A stretch of DNA of 64,000 bases from Thiogranum sp. Its GTDB lineage: Bacteria > Pseudomonadota > Gammaproteobacteria > DSM-19610. Made by a program: the position numbers and the translations under genes. Shown here piece by piece: positions 48,558 to 56,679 of the stretch (the first letter of the stretch is position 1; each line of letters starts with the position of its first letter). The stretch spans positions 34,939 through 98,938 of the forward strand of contig JAGFJP010000069.1 of NCBI GenBank assembly GCA_024102665.1, given 5' to 3'. The notes beneath the pieces were generated by a model. That model did not search any database, was not told where the DNA came from, and saw nothing but the letters and a program-made list of their open reading frames with translations.

Positions 48558-50075
48558 TCAGAATCTCGTGCCGTAGCTGACTTCAATGGCATTCTGCTGC
48601 ATCGCATTGTCCGTTTCAAAGCTGAACCCTGTGAATGCACCGCTACCTGCGTAGGTGAAATCCTGGTCGTTCCGGAACGCGTGCATATAAGTTACCGTCA
48701 CCTCGCTGTCTGTCGTCGGCGAATAGGTGAATCCGGCGGTTACATGCTGTTCCACCAGGCCAGGCGCCAGCACATTGAACAGGGTCTGATCGTCATCGTA
48801 CGGGGATTCCGCATAGTTGTAACCGGCGCGGAATGTCCACTTCGGATTGTAGGCGTAGTTCACACCCACCTTGTAGACGGTAACATCGTCCCATCCGAAA
48901 CCCCAGCCGTCATCCGTGCCCAGCGGGTTTGATACCGATTGCCCCGGCGCCTGGCCGTTGGAAAGCGCGAAGGCGAATCCACTGAAAAATTGATCGGCGG
49001 TCGGCCCTTCATTATTGATGGCTGCTGTGTCGCTGTAGTTGATTTGGGTCACGTCGGCGGCGATGGTCAGCTTCGACGTGGGTCGAATCGCTATACCCGC
49101 ACCATAGGTGGACGGGATATCGAAGTCACCCTCTTCGGCAAACAGACCGGCATACTTGTCGAACTCTTCCATGTAGATCTTCGAGGTATACGACGCACCG
49201 AACGAGAACATACCAATCGTGCCCTGGTAACCGACTCGCGCACCCAGACCCCAGGCATCATCGTCGCCGTTGTTGGTCAGCTTGCTCGGGTCACTTGTGA
49301 AGCCGCCGAAAATACCGAGGCCATAGGCGCGAAAACGCTGGTAGCCGATGACAGGCGAAAACCCGATCGAATGATTCTGGCTGAGCTTGTACGCAATGGT
49401 CGGCGTAATCAGCAACTGGGAAAGGTTCACACCCAGAGACGGCCCCAGGTTCGGGCTGCTGAGCAGGTTGGCCATTGCGGCATCGATATCATTCGGGTTA
49501 ACGCCGAATCCGAATTCCAGCAATCCTGCGAAACCGCTCGGACCAGGAGGGTTTGGGGGGCTTGGGAATGAACTGTTCGACGACTGACCGATAACCGGCG
49601 CAAAAGCGTTGGTGTACAGGTTTTCGTTATAACGCGTGTTCATACCGCCATTGGCGACCAACGACAGGCCGGTTGACCATCCATTACCCAAATCCTTCGA
49701 GATACCGAAATTGGGGATGGCGAACAGCGTGGCGCCGCTGTTGGCGTTGGCTTTCATGCCCTGCAGATCCATGGCGACGAACGGGAAATTCGCGGCATCA
49801 ACCACCATTCCGGAAGCGTCGACCGTTCCCTCACGCTGCGGATTGAACAATTCGACACCCGCATCCCAGCGACTGCCGACGCTCGTCAACGCCGCCGGGT
49901 TCACGGCCGGCGCCAGCGAATCCTGACCAAAGGCCATACCGGCACCCGCCATGCCGCGGTTCTTTGAGCCGTAGCCGATTTTGAAATACCCGTTTGTGGC
50001 CTGCGCCAACGGTGCGACCGCGAGTGCTGCTGCTACGGCGGCAGATGTCAGTGTCCGTCTCAGGAAGCGTTTCAT
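48558..50075 (-). CDS. FadL/OmpP1/TodX-family outer membrane transporter
   Basis: 505 residues. A signal peptide (MKRFLRRTLTSAAVAAALAVAPLAQA) is followed by the FadL hallmark NGYFKIGYGSKNRGMAGAGMAFGQDSLAPAVNPAAL and a C-terminal Phe (YGTRF), the signature of an outer membrane barrel. FadL-type channels take up hydrophobic compounds. A proline-rich insert SFPSPPNPPGPS at 169-180 and the neighbouring DIDAAMANLLSS stretch are unusual. The ATG at 50075 has GAGGA eight bases upstream, while the frame stays open for 34 more codons. Divergent from a second FadL-family gene. Confidence 0.9.
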   Translation of the reverse strand: MKRFLRRTLTSAAVAAALAVAPLAQATNGYFKIGYGSKNRGMAGAGMAFGQDSLAPAVNPAALTSVGSRWDAGVELFNPQREGTVDASGMVVDAANFPFVAMDLQGMKANANSGATLFAIPNFGISKDLGNGWSTGLSLVANGGMNTRYNENLYTNAFAPVIGQSSNSSFPSPPNPPGPSGFAGLLEFGFGVNPNDIDAAMANLLSSPNLGPSLGVNLSQLLITPTIAYKLSQNHSIGFSPVIGYQRFRAYGLGIFGGFTSDPSKLTNNGDDDAWGLGARVGYQGTIGMFSFGASYTSKIYMEEFDKYAGLFAEEGDFDIPSTYGAGIAIRPTSKLTIAADVTQINYSDTAAINNEGPTADQFFSGFAFALSNGQAPGQSVSNPLGTDDGWGFGWDDVTVYKVGVNYAYNPKWTFRAGYNYAESPYDDDQTLFNVLAPGLVEQHVTAGFTYSPTTDSEVTVTYMHAFRNDQDFTYAGSGAFTGFSFETDNAMQQNAIEVSYGTRF

Positions 50076-50289
50076 ATGTCCATTCCTCATAATTTGGATG
50101 TGGTGTCCGTTCTTCAATGTTGTATCTTCACAACAACCCTTTTGGGTATTAGCGACAAACATGGAACAAATCACCACAGCTTGTCAATTCCCATCGCAGA
50201 AAAAAAGCAAAACTCGTGCCGCTGAATTATCTATAAGATTTTCCTAATACTTAGCAAAGGTTCTGAAAGCGGTTTTTGCAGGTTTCTGC

Positions 50290-50319
50290 TTGATATCCCG
50301 CGCCGGTGAAGGCTATTCT
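50290..50319 (+). promoter_or_regulatory. Sigma-70 type promoter of the second FadL-family gene
   Basis: TTGATA (50290-50295), an 18-base spacer and TATTCT (50314-50319) read toward the ATG at 50363. The whole divergent region 50076-50362 is 287 bases; it is AT-richer near 50220-50260 but no clear operator was found. Confidence 0.5.
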
Positions 50320-50362
50320 CATTTGCGTCGCTGCAACACCAAAGGGGTGAAAGGAGAACGCT

Positions 50363-51730
50363 ATGCACAAGTCCCTCGCCGGCTTTCCGGCGCTCCACCG
50401 GCTGGTCGCCGGGATTCTGACTCTCTCGGCGTCTCATTCCATGGCGGCGGGCTTCGCTCTGATCGAGCAGAGCGGCAGCCAGATGGGTAACGCTTTCGCG
50501 GGAGCCAGCGCCGCCGCCAACGACGCCTCGACAATTTATTTCAACCCGGCGGGTCTGACCCGGGTCCCTCACCAGTTGGTCGGCGCCGTCCATGCTGTAA
50601 AAACCTCGGCCGAGTTCAGCGGCTCGGCGACAGATCTGCTGGGCAGCCCGGTGGTAGCGGGCGGTGACGGGGGAGATGCGGGCGGCACGGGTATCGTGCC
50701 CAACCTCTATTATGCGTTACCACTGGAGAATGGCTTCGTTTTCGGTCTGGGCATCAATGTGCCTTTCGGTCTGGCAACGGATTACGACGATGACTGGGTG
50801 GGTCGTTACCACGGCATCAAGTCGGAGGTCACGACCGTCAACATCAATCCGTCACTGGCCTACCGCGTGAACAGGGATTTTTCGGTAGGTGCCGGAATCA
50901 GCGTGCAGTATATCGATGCCGAACTCACCCAGGCGGTCGACCAGGGCAGCCTCTGTGTTGCCAATGCGCTGGCCGGCGGCGCCCCCGACGTACCCACGGC
51001 GCTCGGCATCTGCGCCGGTGCCGGCCTGGCACCGCAGAGCAGCGACGCATTCGCGAAGGTGGAAGGCGACGACTGGAGCGCGGGCATCAACATCGGTTTC
51101 CTGTTGGAACCGGGGGATAACACGCGCGTCGGATTATCCTACCGATCCCAGGTGAAGCACCAGTTGCACGGCGACGCGACCTTCAGGAACGCCCACCCGC
51201 TGTTCACCTCGTCCGGCGTATTCATACCCTCCGATATCGAAGCGCAGGTCGACTTGCCGCAGACCGCTTCGCTGAGCGTCTATCACAACCTTAGCAGCCG
51301 ATGGTCGGTGATGGCCGACGTAACCTGGACCGGCTGGAAGTCCTTTCCGGAGCTGAAAATCAAATACCAGGATTCCAACCAGCCGGATAGCGTTACCGAC
51401 GAAAGCTGGAACAACAGCATGCGTTACGCGCTGGGCATCGACTACCGGCCTGACAGCCGCTGGACGCTGCGCGCCGGCGTCGCGCTCGACCAGACACCGA
51501 TCCCCGACAAGAGTCATCGCACACCCCGTATTCCAGGCGAAGACCGCACCTGGGTGGCAATCGGCGCGGGCTACAGGCTGAGCGAGGCGCTGGTCCTCGA
51601 CGTCGGCTATGCACACCTGTTCATCGAAGACCCGGAAATGCGCTCCGGTACCGCCGCAATCGGTATTCTTGACGGTGAATACGATGCCAGCGTGGATATC
51701 CTGAGCGCCCAGCTGACCTGGAACCTCTGA
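50363..51730 (+). CDS. Second FadL/OmpP1/TodX-family outer membrane transporter
   Basis: 455 residues. Signal peptide around residues 1-28, then the family start AGFALIEQSGSQMGNAFAGASAAANDASTIYFNPAG. Later landmarks are FGLGINVPFGLATDY, RYHGIKSEV and VGLSYRSQVKHQL. It ends in an aromatic-poor LTWNL, a beta-strand end with a terminal Leu rather than Phe. AGGAG precedes the ATG by six bases. It is more like classical E. coli FadL than the divergent neighbour, and the two are not close copies. The gene lies just upstream of the tusA and rhodanese genes, which read toward it. Confidence 0.93.
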   Translation: MHKSLAGFPALHRLVAGILTLSASHSMAAGFALIEQSGSQMGNAFAGASAAANDASTIYFNPAGLTRVPHQLVGAVHAVKTSAEFSGSATDLLGSPVVAGGDGGDAGGTGIVPNLYYALPLENGFVFGLGINVPFGLATDYDDDWVGRYHGIKSEVTTVNINPSLAYRVNRDFSVGAGISVQYIDAELTQAVDQGSLCVANALAGGAPDVPTALGICAGAGLAPQSSDAFAKVEGDDWSAGINIGFLLEPGDNTRVGLSYRSQVKHQLHGDATFRNAHPLFTSSGVFIPSDIEAQVDLPQTASLSVYHNLSSRWSVMADVTWTGWKSFPELKIKYQDSNQPDSVTDESWNNSMRYALGIDYRPDSRWTLRAGVALDQTPIPDKSHRTPRIPGEDRTWVAIGAGYRLSEALVLDVGYAHLFIEDPEMRSGTAAIGILDGEYDASVDILSAQLTWNL

Positions 51731-51754
51731 CACCAACATTATTCAGGGCAAATA

Positions 51755-51790
51755 AAAAACGGGACCGGAGTTAACCCCGGTCCCGTTTTT
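51755..51790. terminator. Bidirectional terminator between the porin and tusA
   Basis: AAAAACGGGACCGG (51755-51768) and CCGGTCCCGTTTTT (51777-51790) form a 14-bp perfect stem with an 8-base loop and T-runs on both strands. It closes both convergent genes. Confidence 0.95.
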
Positions 51791-51813
51791 CGAATTTCAG
51801 AGCGGACAGCAGC

Positions 51814-52044
51814 TCAGGCTTTCTTGATCAGAAACTCGTACTTGCCGCCGGCTTCCTTGGATTCCATCAGCTCATTGCCAGTCTGCTTGGCAAAGGCTTC
51901 AAAATCTTTCACTGAACCTGGATCAGTGGCGATGATGTGCAGTACCTGGCCACTGCTCAATGTGCCCAGCGCTTTCTTTGCCCGCAGAATCGGCAGTGGA
52001 CAGTTCAGGCCGGATGCATCAAGCTCTTCGTCGAAATTTGCCAT
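51814..52044 (-). CDS. tusA: TusA-family sulfur carrier protein
   Basis: 76 residues. The family motif GLNCPLPILRAKKAL puts the persulfide-carrying cysteine at 15 with the CPxP signature. TusA proteins take sulfur from rhodaneses or desulfurases and hand it on, to tRNA thiolation or, in sulfur oxidisers, to the cytoplasmic oxidation pathways. Next to a rhodanese gene and near the sox cluster the second role is likely (inference). Only one of the several paralogues such organisms usually have is in this window. Confidence 0.93.
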   Translation of the reverse strand: MANFDEELDASGLNCPLPILRAKKALGTLSSGQVLHIIATDPGSVKDFEAFAKQTGNELMESKEAGGKYEFLIKKA

Positions 52045-52210
52045 CTTACAGCGCTCCTTAACGTTTAGTCTGTAATAGTCATGAATAGTAGCTTTGTCGG
52101 AGGCCCGTACTTATAAGTGAAGTGCGCTGCAAACGCAAGCCCGGTGCGCCACGATTAACCGGTAATAGCGGCGCGTCCGCGGTGACGGGACGGCGGCTTC
52201 GCGGTCAAAT

Positions 52211-52558
52211 TCAGACCGCGAAAGCCGGTGCCCGTGGCGCCTCGATCGGCAACCCGTGCCGGAACCAATCGATAATTCCGCCGCGCAGATTGAGCACCTG
52301 CTGCAGGCCCTGTTGCTGCAAAAATGCGCAGACTTGACCTGAACGGGCGCCTGTCCGGCAGTAAAACACGATTTTTTCCTTGCTGCGCAGTTCGTCCATT
52401 TTGAGCGGAATCGTGTGCATGGGCATCGGCCGGGCGGCCGGCAGCATGCCTTGCGACATTTCGTTTGCGCTGCGAACATCCACCAGCAGGAAACTTTCCG
52501 GCTGCTTTTCCATCCAATCAGCGAGTTGATGCGGATCGATCTCCTGGATTCCAAACAT
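52211..52558 (-). CDS. Single-domain rhodanese
   Basis: 115 residues. The active-site loop is CRTGARSG at 67-74 with the persulfide cysteine at 67; DVRSANEMSQGMLP and NLRGGIIDWFRHG are the other family marks. The six-residue-plus loop is that of sulfur transferases rather than of phosphatases. No signal peptide is present, so it works in the cytoplasm and may load TusA, encoded 167 bases downstream. The ATG at 52558 has AGGTG upstream; a GTG three codons earlier is possible. A palindromic operator covers its promoter. Confidence 0.92.
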   Translation of the reverse strand: MFGIQEIDPHQLADWMEKQPESFLLVDVRSANEMSQGMLPAARPMPMHTIPLKMDELRSKEKIVFYCRTGARSGQVCAFLQQQGLQQVLNLRGGIIDWFRHGLPIEAPRAPAFAV

Positions 52559-52570
52559 AGTCAGCACCTG

Positions 52571-52588
52571 TATTAGTAATTTCTAATA
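52571..52588. promoter_or_regulatory. Palindromic operator of the rhodanese gene
   Basis: TATTAG and CTAATA are 6-bp inverted arms with a 6-base AT centre, located between the -10 element and the start codon of the rhodanese gene. The form and size suit an ArsR-type winged-helix repressor. No arsR gene is in the window. Confidence 0.5.
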
Positions 52589-52617
52589 TTCTTCCCTCCC
52601 ATCCGGCTGCCTGTCAA
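52588..52617 (-). promoter_or_regulatory. Promoter of the rhodanese gene
   Basis: On the minus strand TTGACA (52617-52612), an 18-base spacer and AAGAAT (52593-52588). The -10 element touches the palindromic operator, so binding there would cover the transcription start. Confidence 0.55.
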
Positions 52618-52711
52618 GTCAACATCGATGAAGCATAAAACCTCATACCGTTTACCCATTTGTCCTGTCGGGTCTTGGTACCGGGTTGTGGCTAGGGTAT
52701 TCTGCGCGCAG

Positions 52712-54169
52712 ATGGATTTTCGCTGGCTAAATATTGCAGTCGTGGCGGTGACGCTCGGATCAGCACCTTCTCTTGTCAACAGCGAAGTGTCGGCCAGTGA
52801 CTTGCCGGACTTCGGCGATTCCAGCGGCACGCTGATTTCCCCTGTCGAGGAACGCGAACTGGGCGCAGCCTTTATGCGCAGCGTCCGCGCCCAGGCGACA
52901 CTGATCGACGACCCTGATGTCAACCAGTACATCCGCCAACTTGGCGGCCGGCTGGTTTCCCACAGCGATGCGCCTAATTACCCGTTTACATTCTTTGTCG
53001 TTGACGATCCGACTATCAACGCATTCGCCGGACCCGGCGGTTACATCGGCATTCATAGCGGATTGATCCTGGCAGCGCGCAACGAGAGTGAACTGGCCGG
53101 CGTGATGGCGCATGAAATCGCTCACGTGACCCAGCGACATTTGCTGCGCGCCTACGAATCGGCGGAAAAACTCAGCCTGCCGACCGCCGCCGCCATGATT
53201 GCCGCCATTTTGCTGGGCGCCGCAACCAGCAGCGATGCCGGTATAGCCGCCGCATCGGCGGTCCAGGCCGGAAGCATCCAGTATCAGCTTAATTTCACCC
53301 GCGCCAATGAACACGAGGCCGACCGCATCGGCATCCAGACATTGGGACGGGCCAATATCGATCCGTTCGGCATGCCGAGCTTTTTCGAGCGTCTCCACCA
53401 GTCGACGCGTCTTTATGGCACCGCGAACATTCCGGAATTCCTCAGCACTCACCCGGTCACCACCGACCGGATTGCGGAATCCATGCAGCGCGCCGAGCAA
53501 TACGGCAAGGACAAGCCGACCGATTCGCTGGAATTTCAGCTCGAACGCGTGCGCCTAAAGGTACTGATGGCAAAAGACGTGCGCGCCTTGCTGGAAGAAT
53601 TCGCGACGCTTGCCGGCAAACCCGGTGCTGGACCGGAGAACCGCTACGGCCTTGCGCTGGCTCACTGGCGTAACGGTGCCTTCGACGAAGCGCGAAAGCT
53701 GCTGACCGGTCTCCTGGAAAACGACCCGGACCGCATTCTCTACCGCACCACGCTGGCGCGCGTGGAGCTGGAGAACGGCCAGACCGAGCAAGCGCTTGAG
53801 CGATACCAGAACACCCTCAAACTCTATCCCGGCGACATTACCGTCGGCCGGCACTATGCCGCTGCCCTGCTGCTCGCCGGGCGCGCCGAACAGGCGCGGG
53901 ATCAACTGCGCGAAATGCTGCGCAACGAAGCGGCACGCACACCCGACGTCTACGAACTCTGGGCCCGCGCCGCCAGCGTCAGCGGTCCTGCCTGGGAAGC
54001 CAACCAGGCCTCGGCGGAATTCTACTTTCTAAAAGGTAACGTTCAGCTTGCCATTGAGCAGCTGGAGCAGGCGCTGAGGCATCAGGATCTGAGCCAGTAC
54101 GACGAGGCCCGGATCCAGTCGCGGCTGACGCTGTTCAAGCAGACCCTGGCGGATCGACAGGACAAATAG
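52712..54169 (+). CDS. BepA-like periplasmic M48 metalloprotease with TPR repeats
   Basis: 485 residues from the ATG at 52712; the frame is open 28 codons further upstream, but this start gives a proper signal peptide (WLNIAVVAVTLGSAPSLVNS). The M48 zinc site is AHEIAHVTQRH with the third ligand in ANEHEADRIG. From about residue 310 TPR-like repeats follow (AHWRNGAFDEARKLLTGLLENDPD, ARVELENGQTEQALERYQNTLKLYPGD). This arrangement is that of BepA, which helps assemble or degrade outer membrane proteins such as LptD and BamA. It is divergent from the rhodanese gene. Confidence 0.92.
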   Translation: MDFRWLNIAVVAVTLGSAPSLVNSEVSASDLPDFGDSSGTLISPVEERELGAAFMRSVRAQATLIDDPDVNQYIRQLGGRLVSHSDAPNYPFTFFVVDDPTINAFAGPGGYIGIHSGLILAARNESELAGVMAHEIAHVTQRHLLRAYESAEKLSLPTAAAMIAAILLGAATSSDAGIAAASAVQAGSIQYQLNFTRANEHEADRIGIQTLGRANIDPFGMPSFFERLHQSTRLYGTANIPEFLSTHPVTTDRIAESMQRAEQYGKDKPTDSLEFQLERVRLKVLMAKDVRALLEEFATLAGKPGAGPENRYGLALAHWRNGAFDEARKLLTGLLENDPDRILYRTTLARVELENGQTEQALERYQNTLKLYPGDITVGRHYAAALLLAGRAEQARDQLREMLRNEAARTPDVYELWARAASVSGPAWEANQASAEFYFLKGNVQLAIEQLEQALRHQDLSQYDEARIQSRLTLFKQTLADRQDK

Positions 54170-54281
54170 GCACCGGCATGGGGAATAAAACCCATCCGGC
54201 GCCCGTCTTGGCGAATAGGCTGTCGGAAAAGTCGTCCGGAGCAGCGACGGCAGCGTTGCTGATTACACGGAGTTGACGATT

Positions 54282-54310
54282 TTGACGGAATGTTTACCCC
54301 GGACTATAGT
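54282..54310 (+). promoter_or_regulatory. Sigma-70 promoter of the sox operon
   Basis: TTGACG (54282-54287), a 17-base spacer and TATAGT (54305-54310). A second TTGACG stands nine bases upstream at 54273. The start of transcription would be about 120 bases before soxX. In 54170-54270 there is an imperfect stem ATGGG/CCCAT at about 54179-54197 without a T-run and nothing else. Confidence 0.7.
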
Positions 54311-54436
54311 CATTGAGGCGATGCGTCTGATGCCAAGACCAGTTCTAACCATGCGGAGCGGAACAGCGCTTTGCGATCCAACGCCAGACAACTGGCACCA
54401 CAATCACCGCGAACATGCGATTAGGGAGGAGTAAAG

Positions 54437-54811
54437 ATGCGGACATTTCCGAGCATCATAAAAACCGCAAGCTCTGTGATGGCGCTCGCCGGTTGCCTGG
54501 CATTCGTGCCTGTGACCGCTTCTGCGGCGGAAGCGGCTTCGGTCGTCGAACAAGGTAAAGCGGTCGCTTTTGATCGCAAGAAAGGCAACTGCCTGGCCTG
54601 CCATGCGATCGAAGGCGGCAACCTGCCCGGCAACATTGGCCCGCCCCTCGTGGCCATGAAAGCCCGTTTCCCGGACAAGGCGAAACTCAGGGCGCAGATC
54701 TGGGATTCCACGAAGATGAATCCGAACAGCATCATGCCGCCTTTCGGTCGCCAGCAGATTCTCAGTGAAAGCGAGATCGACAAGATTGTCGAGTTTATCT
54801 ACACGTTATAA
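54437..54811 (+). CDS. soxX: SoxX, thiosulfate-oxidising cytochrome c subunit
   Basis: 124 residues with a signal peptide ending near SASA (residue 30). The single heme site is CLACH at 52-56 and the distal methionine ligand is probably Met100 in NSIMPPFG. With SoxA it forms the SoxXA enzyme that attaches thiosulfate to the SoxY cysteine and passes two electrons on. GGAGG lies before the ATG. First gene of the soxXYZAB operon, 33 bases from soxY. Confidence 0.95.
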   Translation: MRTFPSIIKTASSVMALAGCLAFVPVTASAAEAASVVEQGKAVAFDRKKGNCLACHAIEGGNLPGNIGPPLVAMKARFPDKAKLRAQIWDSTKMNPNSIMPPFGRQQILSESEIDKIVEFIYTL

Positions 54812-54843
54812 AGACGTGTAGTGCATAACCAGGAGATAGACTA

Positions 54844-55317
54844 GTGATTAACATGAAACGCAGAACCTTTCTGAAAGGAACGGTGGCAGCAGGAGCCGTC
54901 GGAACCGCAGTCGGCGCCGGCCTGTTAACCCCGCGGATGGTCATGGCAGCGTGGCCTTCAGCCGCATTCGAAGCCAAGAGTGTCGATAGCGTACTGGACA
55001 CCCTGCTGGGCTCCCATGAGCTGGAAGGTTCGGACAAGATCTCGATCCGCGCTCCGGACATTGCGGAAAACGGTGCCGTGGTACCGGTTTCCGTGACCAC
55101 CGAAATCGCCAACCCCGAATCCATCAGTATTGTTGCCGAAAAGAACGCCACCCCGCTGACAGCTTCGTTCCTTCTTGGAGCGGGAGCCGAGGGCTTCGTT
55201 TCAACGCGCATCAAGATGGGCCAGACGTCGAGTGTCATCGCCGTGGTCAAGGCCGACGGCAAGATCTACAGCACCGGCAAAGAAGTCAAGGTCACCATCG
55301 GTGGTTGCGGCGGTTAA
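54844..55317 (+). CDS. soxY: SoxY, sulfur carrier subunit
   Basis: 157 residues. It carries a Tat signal (NMKRRTFLKGTVAAG) and ends in the swinging-arm motif GGCGG, with the substrate-binding Cys155. SoxYZ holds the thiosulfate sulfur while SoxXA and SoxB act on it. The GTG at 54844 is chosen because GGAG is eight bases upstream; the ATG three codons later would be 17 bases away. soxZ starts 23 bases downstream. Confidence 0.95.
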   Translation: MINMKRRTFLKGTVAAGAVGTAVGAGLLTPRMVMAAWPSAAFEAKSVDSVLDTLLGSHELEGSDKISIRAPDIAENGAVVPVSVTTEIANPESISIVAEKNATPLTASFLLGAGAEGFVSTRIKMGQTSSVIAVVKADGKIYSTGKEVKVTIGGCGG

Positions 55318-55340
55318 CCAGGATTTAGAGGATATTCAAA

Positions 55341-55652
55341 ATGGCATCGATAAAGATTCGGGCAAACGTGGAAGGAAACGTCACCACGGTCAAGGCGTTG
55401 ATCAGCCATCCGATGGAAACCGGGCAGCGCAAGGACAGCAAGACCGGCCAACTGATCCCCGCGCACTTCATTCAGGAAGTCACCTGCGAGCATAACGGCA
55501 AGGCGGTGATGACTGCGCTGTGGGGACCGGCGATTTCCAAGAACCCTTACCTGTCGTTCAAGTTCGCGGGCGCCAAATCGGGCGACACCCTGAAACTGAG
55601 CTGGGTCGACAACAAGGGCGAAAGTGATTCGGCCGAAACCAAGGTCAGCTGA
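55341..55652 (+). CDS. soxZ: SoxZ, partner of the sulfur carrier SoxY
   Basis: 103 residues. Family motifs: VKALISHPMETGQRKDSKTG, IPAHFIQEVTCEHNGK and GDTLKLSWVDNKGE. No signal peptide, as usual; it is exported in complex with SoxY through the Tat system. GGA lies about nine bases before the ATG. Confidence 0.96.
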   Translation: MASIKIRANVEGNVTTVKALISHPMETGQRKDSKTGQLIPAHFIQEVTCEHNGKAVMTALWGPAISKNPYLSFKFAGAKSGDTLKLSWVDNKGESDSAETKVS

Positions 55653-55704
55653 ATTTCGGCTGACCGGCTGGCGATCATCAAAAAAACCGGAGGTGGAGAA
55701 CCTT

Positions 55705-56541
55705 ATGAAGAAACTGCTAACCGTCGCCGCGGCCCTTGGCCTGTTGTGCACTGCGCCCGTCTCAGTACAGGCCGGCCCCCAACAGGACCTGAAGGATTTC
55801 CGCAGCTATTTCGCCAAGCGTTTCCCTGACGTTCAGTTCAGCGATTACGTCAATGGTGTGTACTCAATAGACCAGGCATCCCGGGAGGAATGGGAATCAA
55901 TCGAGGAATTCCCGCCCTACGAGCTGAACATCGAAAAGGGCAAAACCCTGTTCAATACGCCGTTCAAGAACGGCAAGACCTACGCCAGCTGCTTTCGCAA
56001 TGGCGGCATAGGCATCAGGCAGGACTATCCCTACTTCGATACAGCGAAAGGCGAACTGGTTACGCTGGAAAGTGCCATCAATGACTGCCGCGAAGCCAAC
56101 GGTGAAAAGCCTCTGAAGTGGGAGAAAGGCGATATCGCCGACATCTCCGCCTACATGGCTTACACATCGCGCGGCAACAAGATCAATATCGTTGTTCCCG
56201 GCGACGAAGCGGCACAGGCTGCCTACCAGCGCGGCAAGGAACATTTCTTCGCCAAACGCGGGCAGCTGAACATGTCCTGCGCAGACTGCCATTACTACAA
56301 TGCCGGCAATCGCGTGCGTGCGGACCTGCTCAGCCCGGCTTTGGGGCATCCCACGCACTTCCCGGTCTACCGGTCAAAGTGGGGCGAACTGGGCACGATC
56401 CAGCGTCGCTACGGCGGCTGCAACAAGCAGGTGCGCGCCAAGGCCTTCAAGCCCCAGAGCGATGAGTACAAGGCGCTCGAGTACTTCGAGACTTACATGA
56501 GCAACGGGCTGGCGGTGAATGGCCCGGGCGCACGTAAATAA
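55705..56541 (+). CDS. soxA: SoxA, single-heme cytochrome c subunit
   Basis: 278 residues with signal peptide MKKLLTVAAALGLLCTAPVSVQA. The C-terminal heme site is CADCH at 192-196, and the axial cysteine that carries a persulfide is in RYGGCNKQ (Cys239). At the place of the N-terminal heme of diheme SoxA there is only TYASCFRNG, with Cys96, and a partner Cys128, likely a disulfide. It is therefore the single-heme type. GGAGG and GGAG stand before the ATG; the frame is open upstream into soxZ. Confidence 0.95.
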   Translation: MKKLLTVAAALGLLCTAPVSVQAGPQQDLKDFRSYFAKRFPDVQFSDYVNGVYSIDQASREEWESIEEFPPYELNIEKGKTLFNTPFKNGKTYASCFRNGGIGIRQDYPYFDTAKGELVTLESAINDCREANGEKPLKWEKGDIADISAYMAYTSRGNKINIVVPGDEAAQAAYQRGKEHFFAKRGQLNMSCADCHYYNAGNRVRADLLSPALGHPTHFPVYRSKWGELGTIQRRYGGCNKQVRAKAFKPQSDEYKALEYFETYMSNGLAVNGPGARK

Positions 56542-56560
56542 TCGCACGCCACGACTCAAA

Positions 56561-56587
56561 ACCCGGTCCCCGGACCGGGTTTTTTTG
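56561..56587 (+). terminator. Rho-independent terminator after soxA
   Basis: ACCCGGTC (56561-56568) and GACCGGGT (56573-56580) form an 8-bp stem with a 4-base loop, followed by seven or more T. It lies between soxA and soxB, so soxB expression depends on read-through or another promoter. Confidence 0.92.
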
Positions 56588-56679
56588 TTTTCGGGCAGCG
56601 GAATAAACCGCAACGAAGCCCGTCTTTTTCAGGACCGGCTTCACACCATTCCACGTTCAACTGATTCGGGAACTCAACG

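Noticed and set aside
54179..54197. Terminator after the BepA-like gene
   Set aside because: The ATGGG/CCCAT stem has a bulge and no T-run, so I do not call it.
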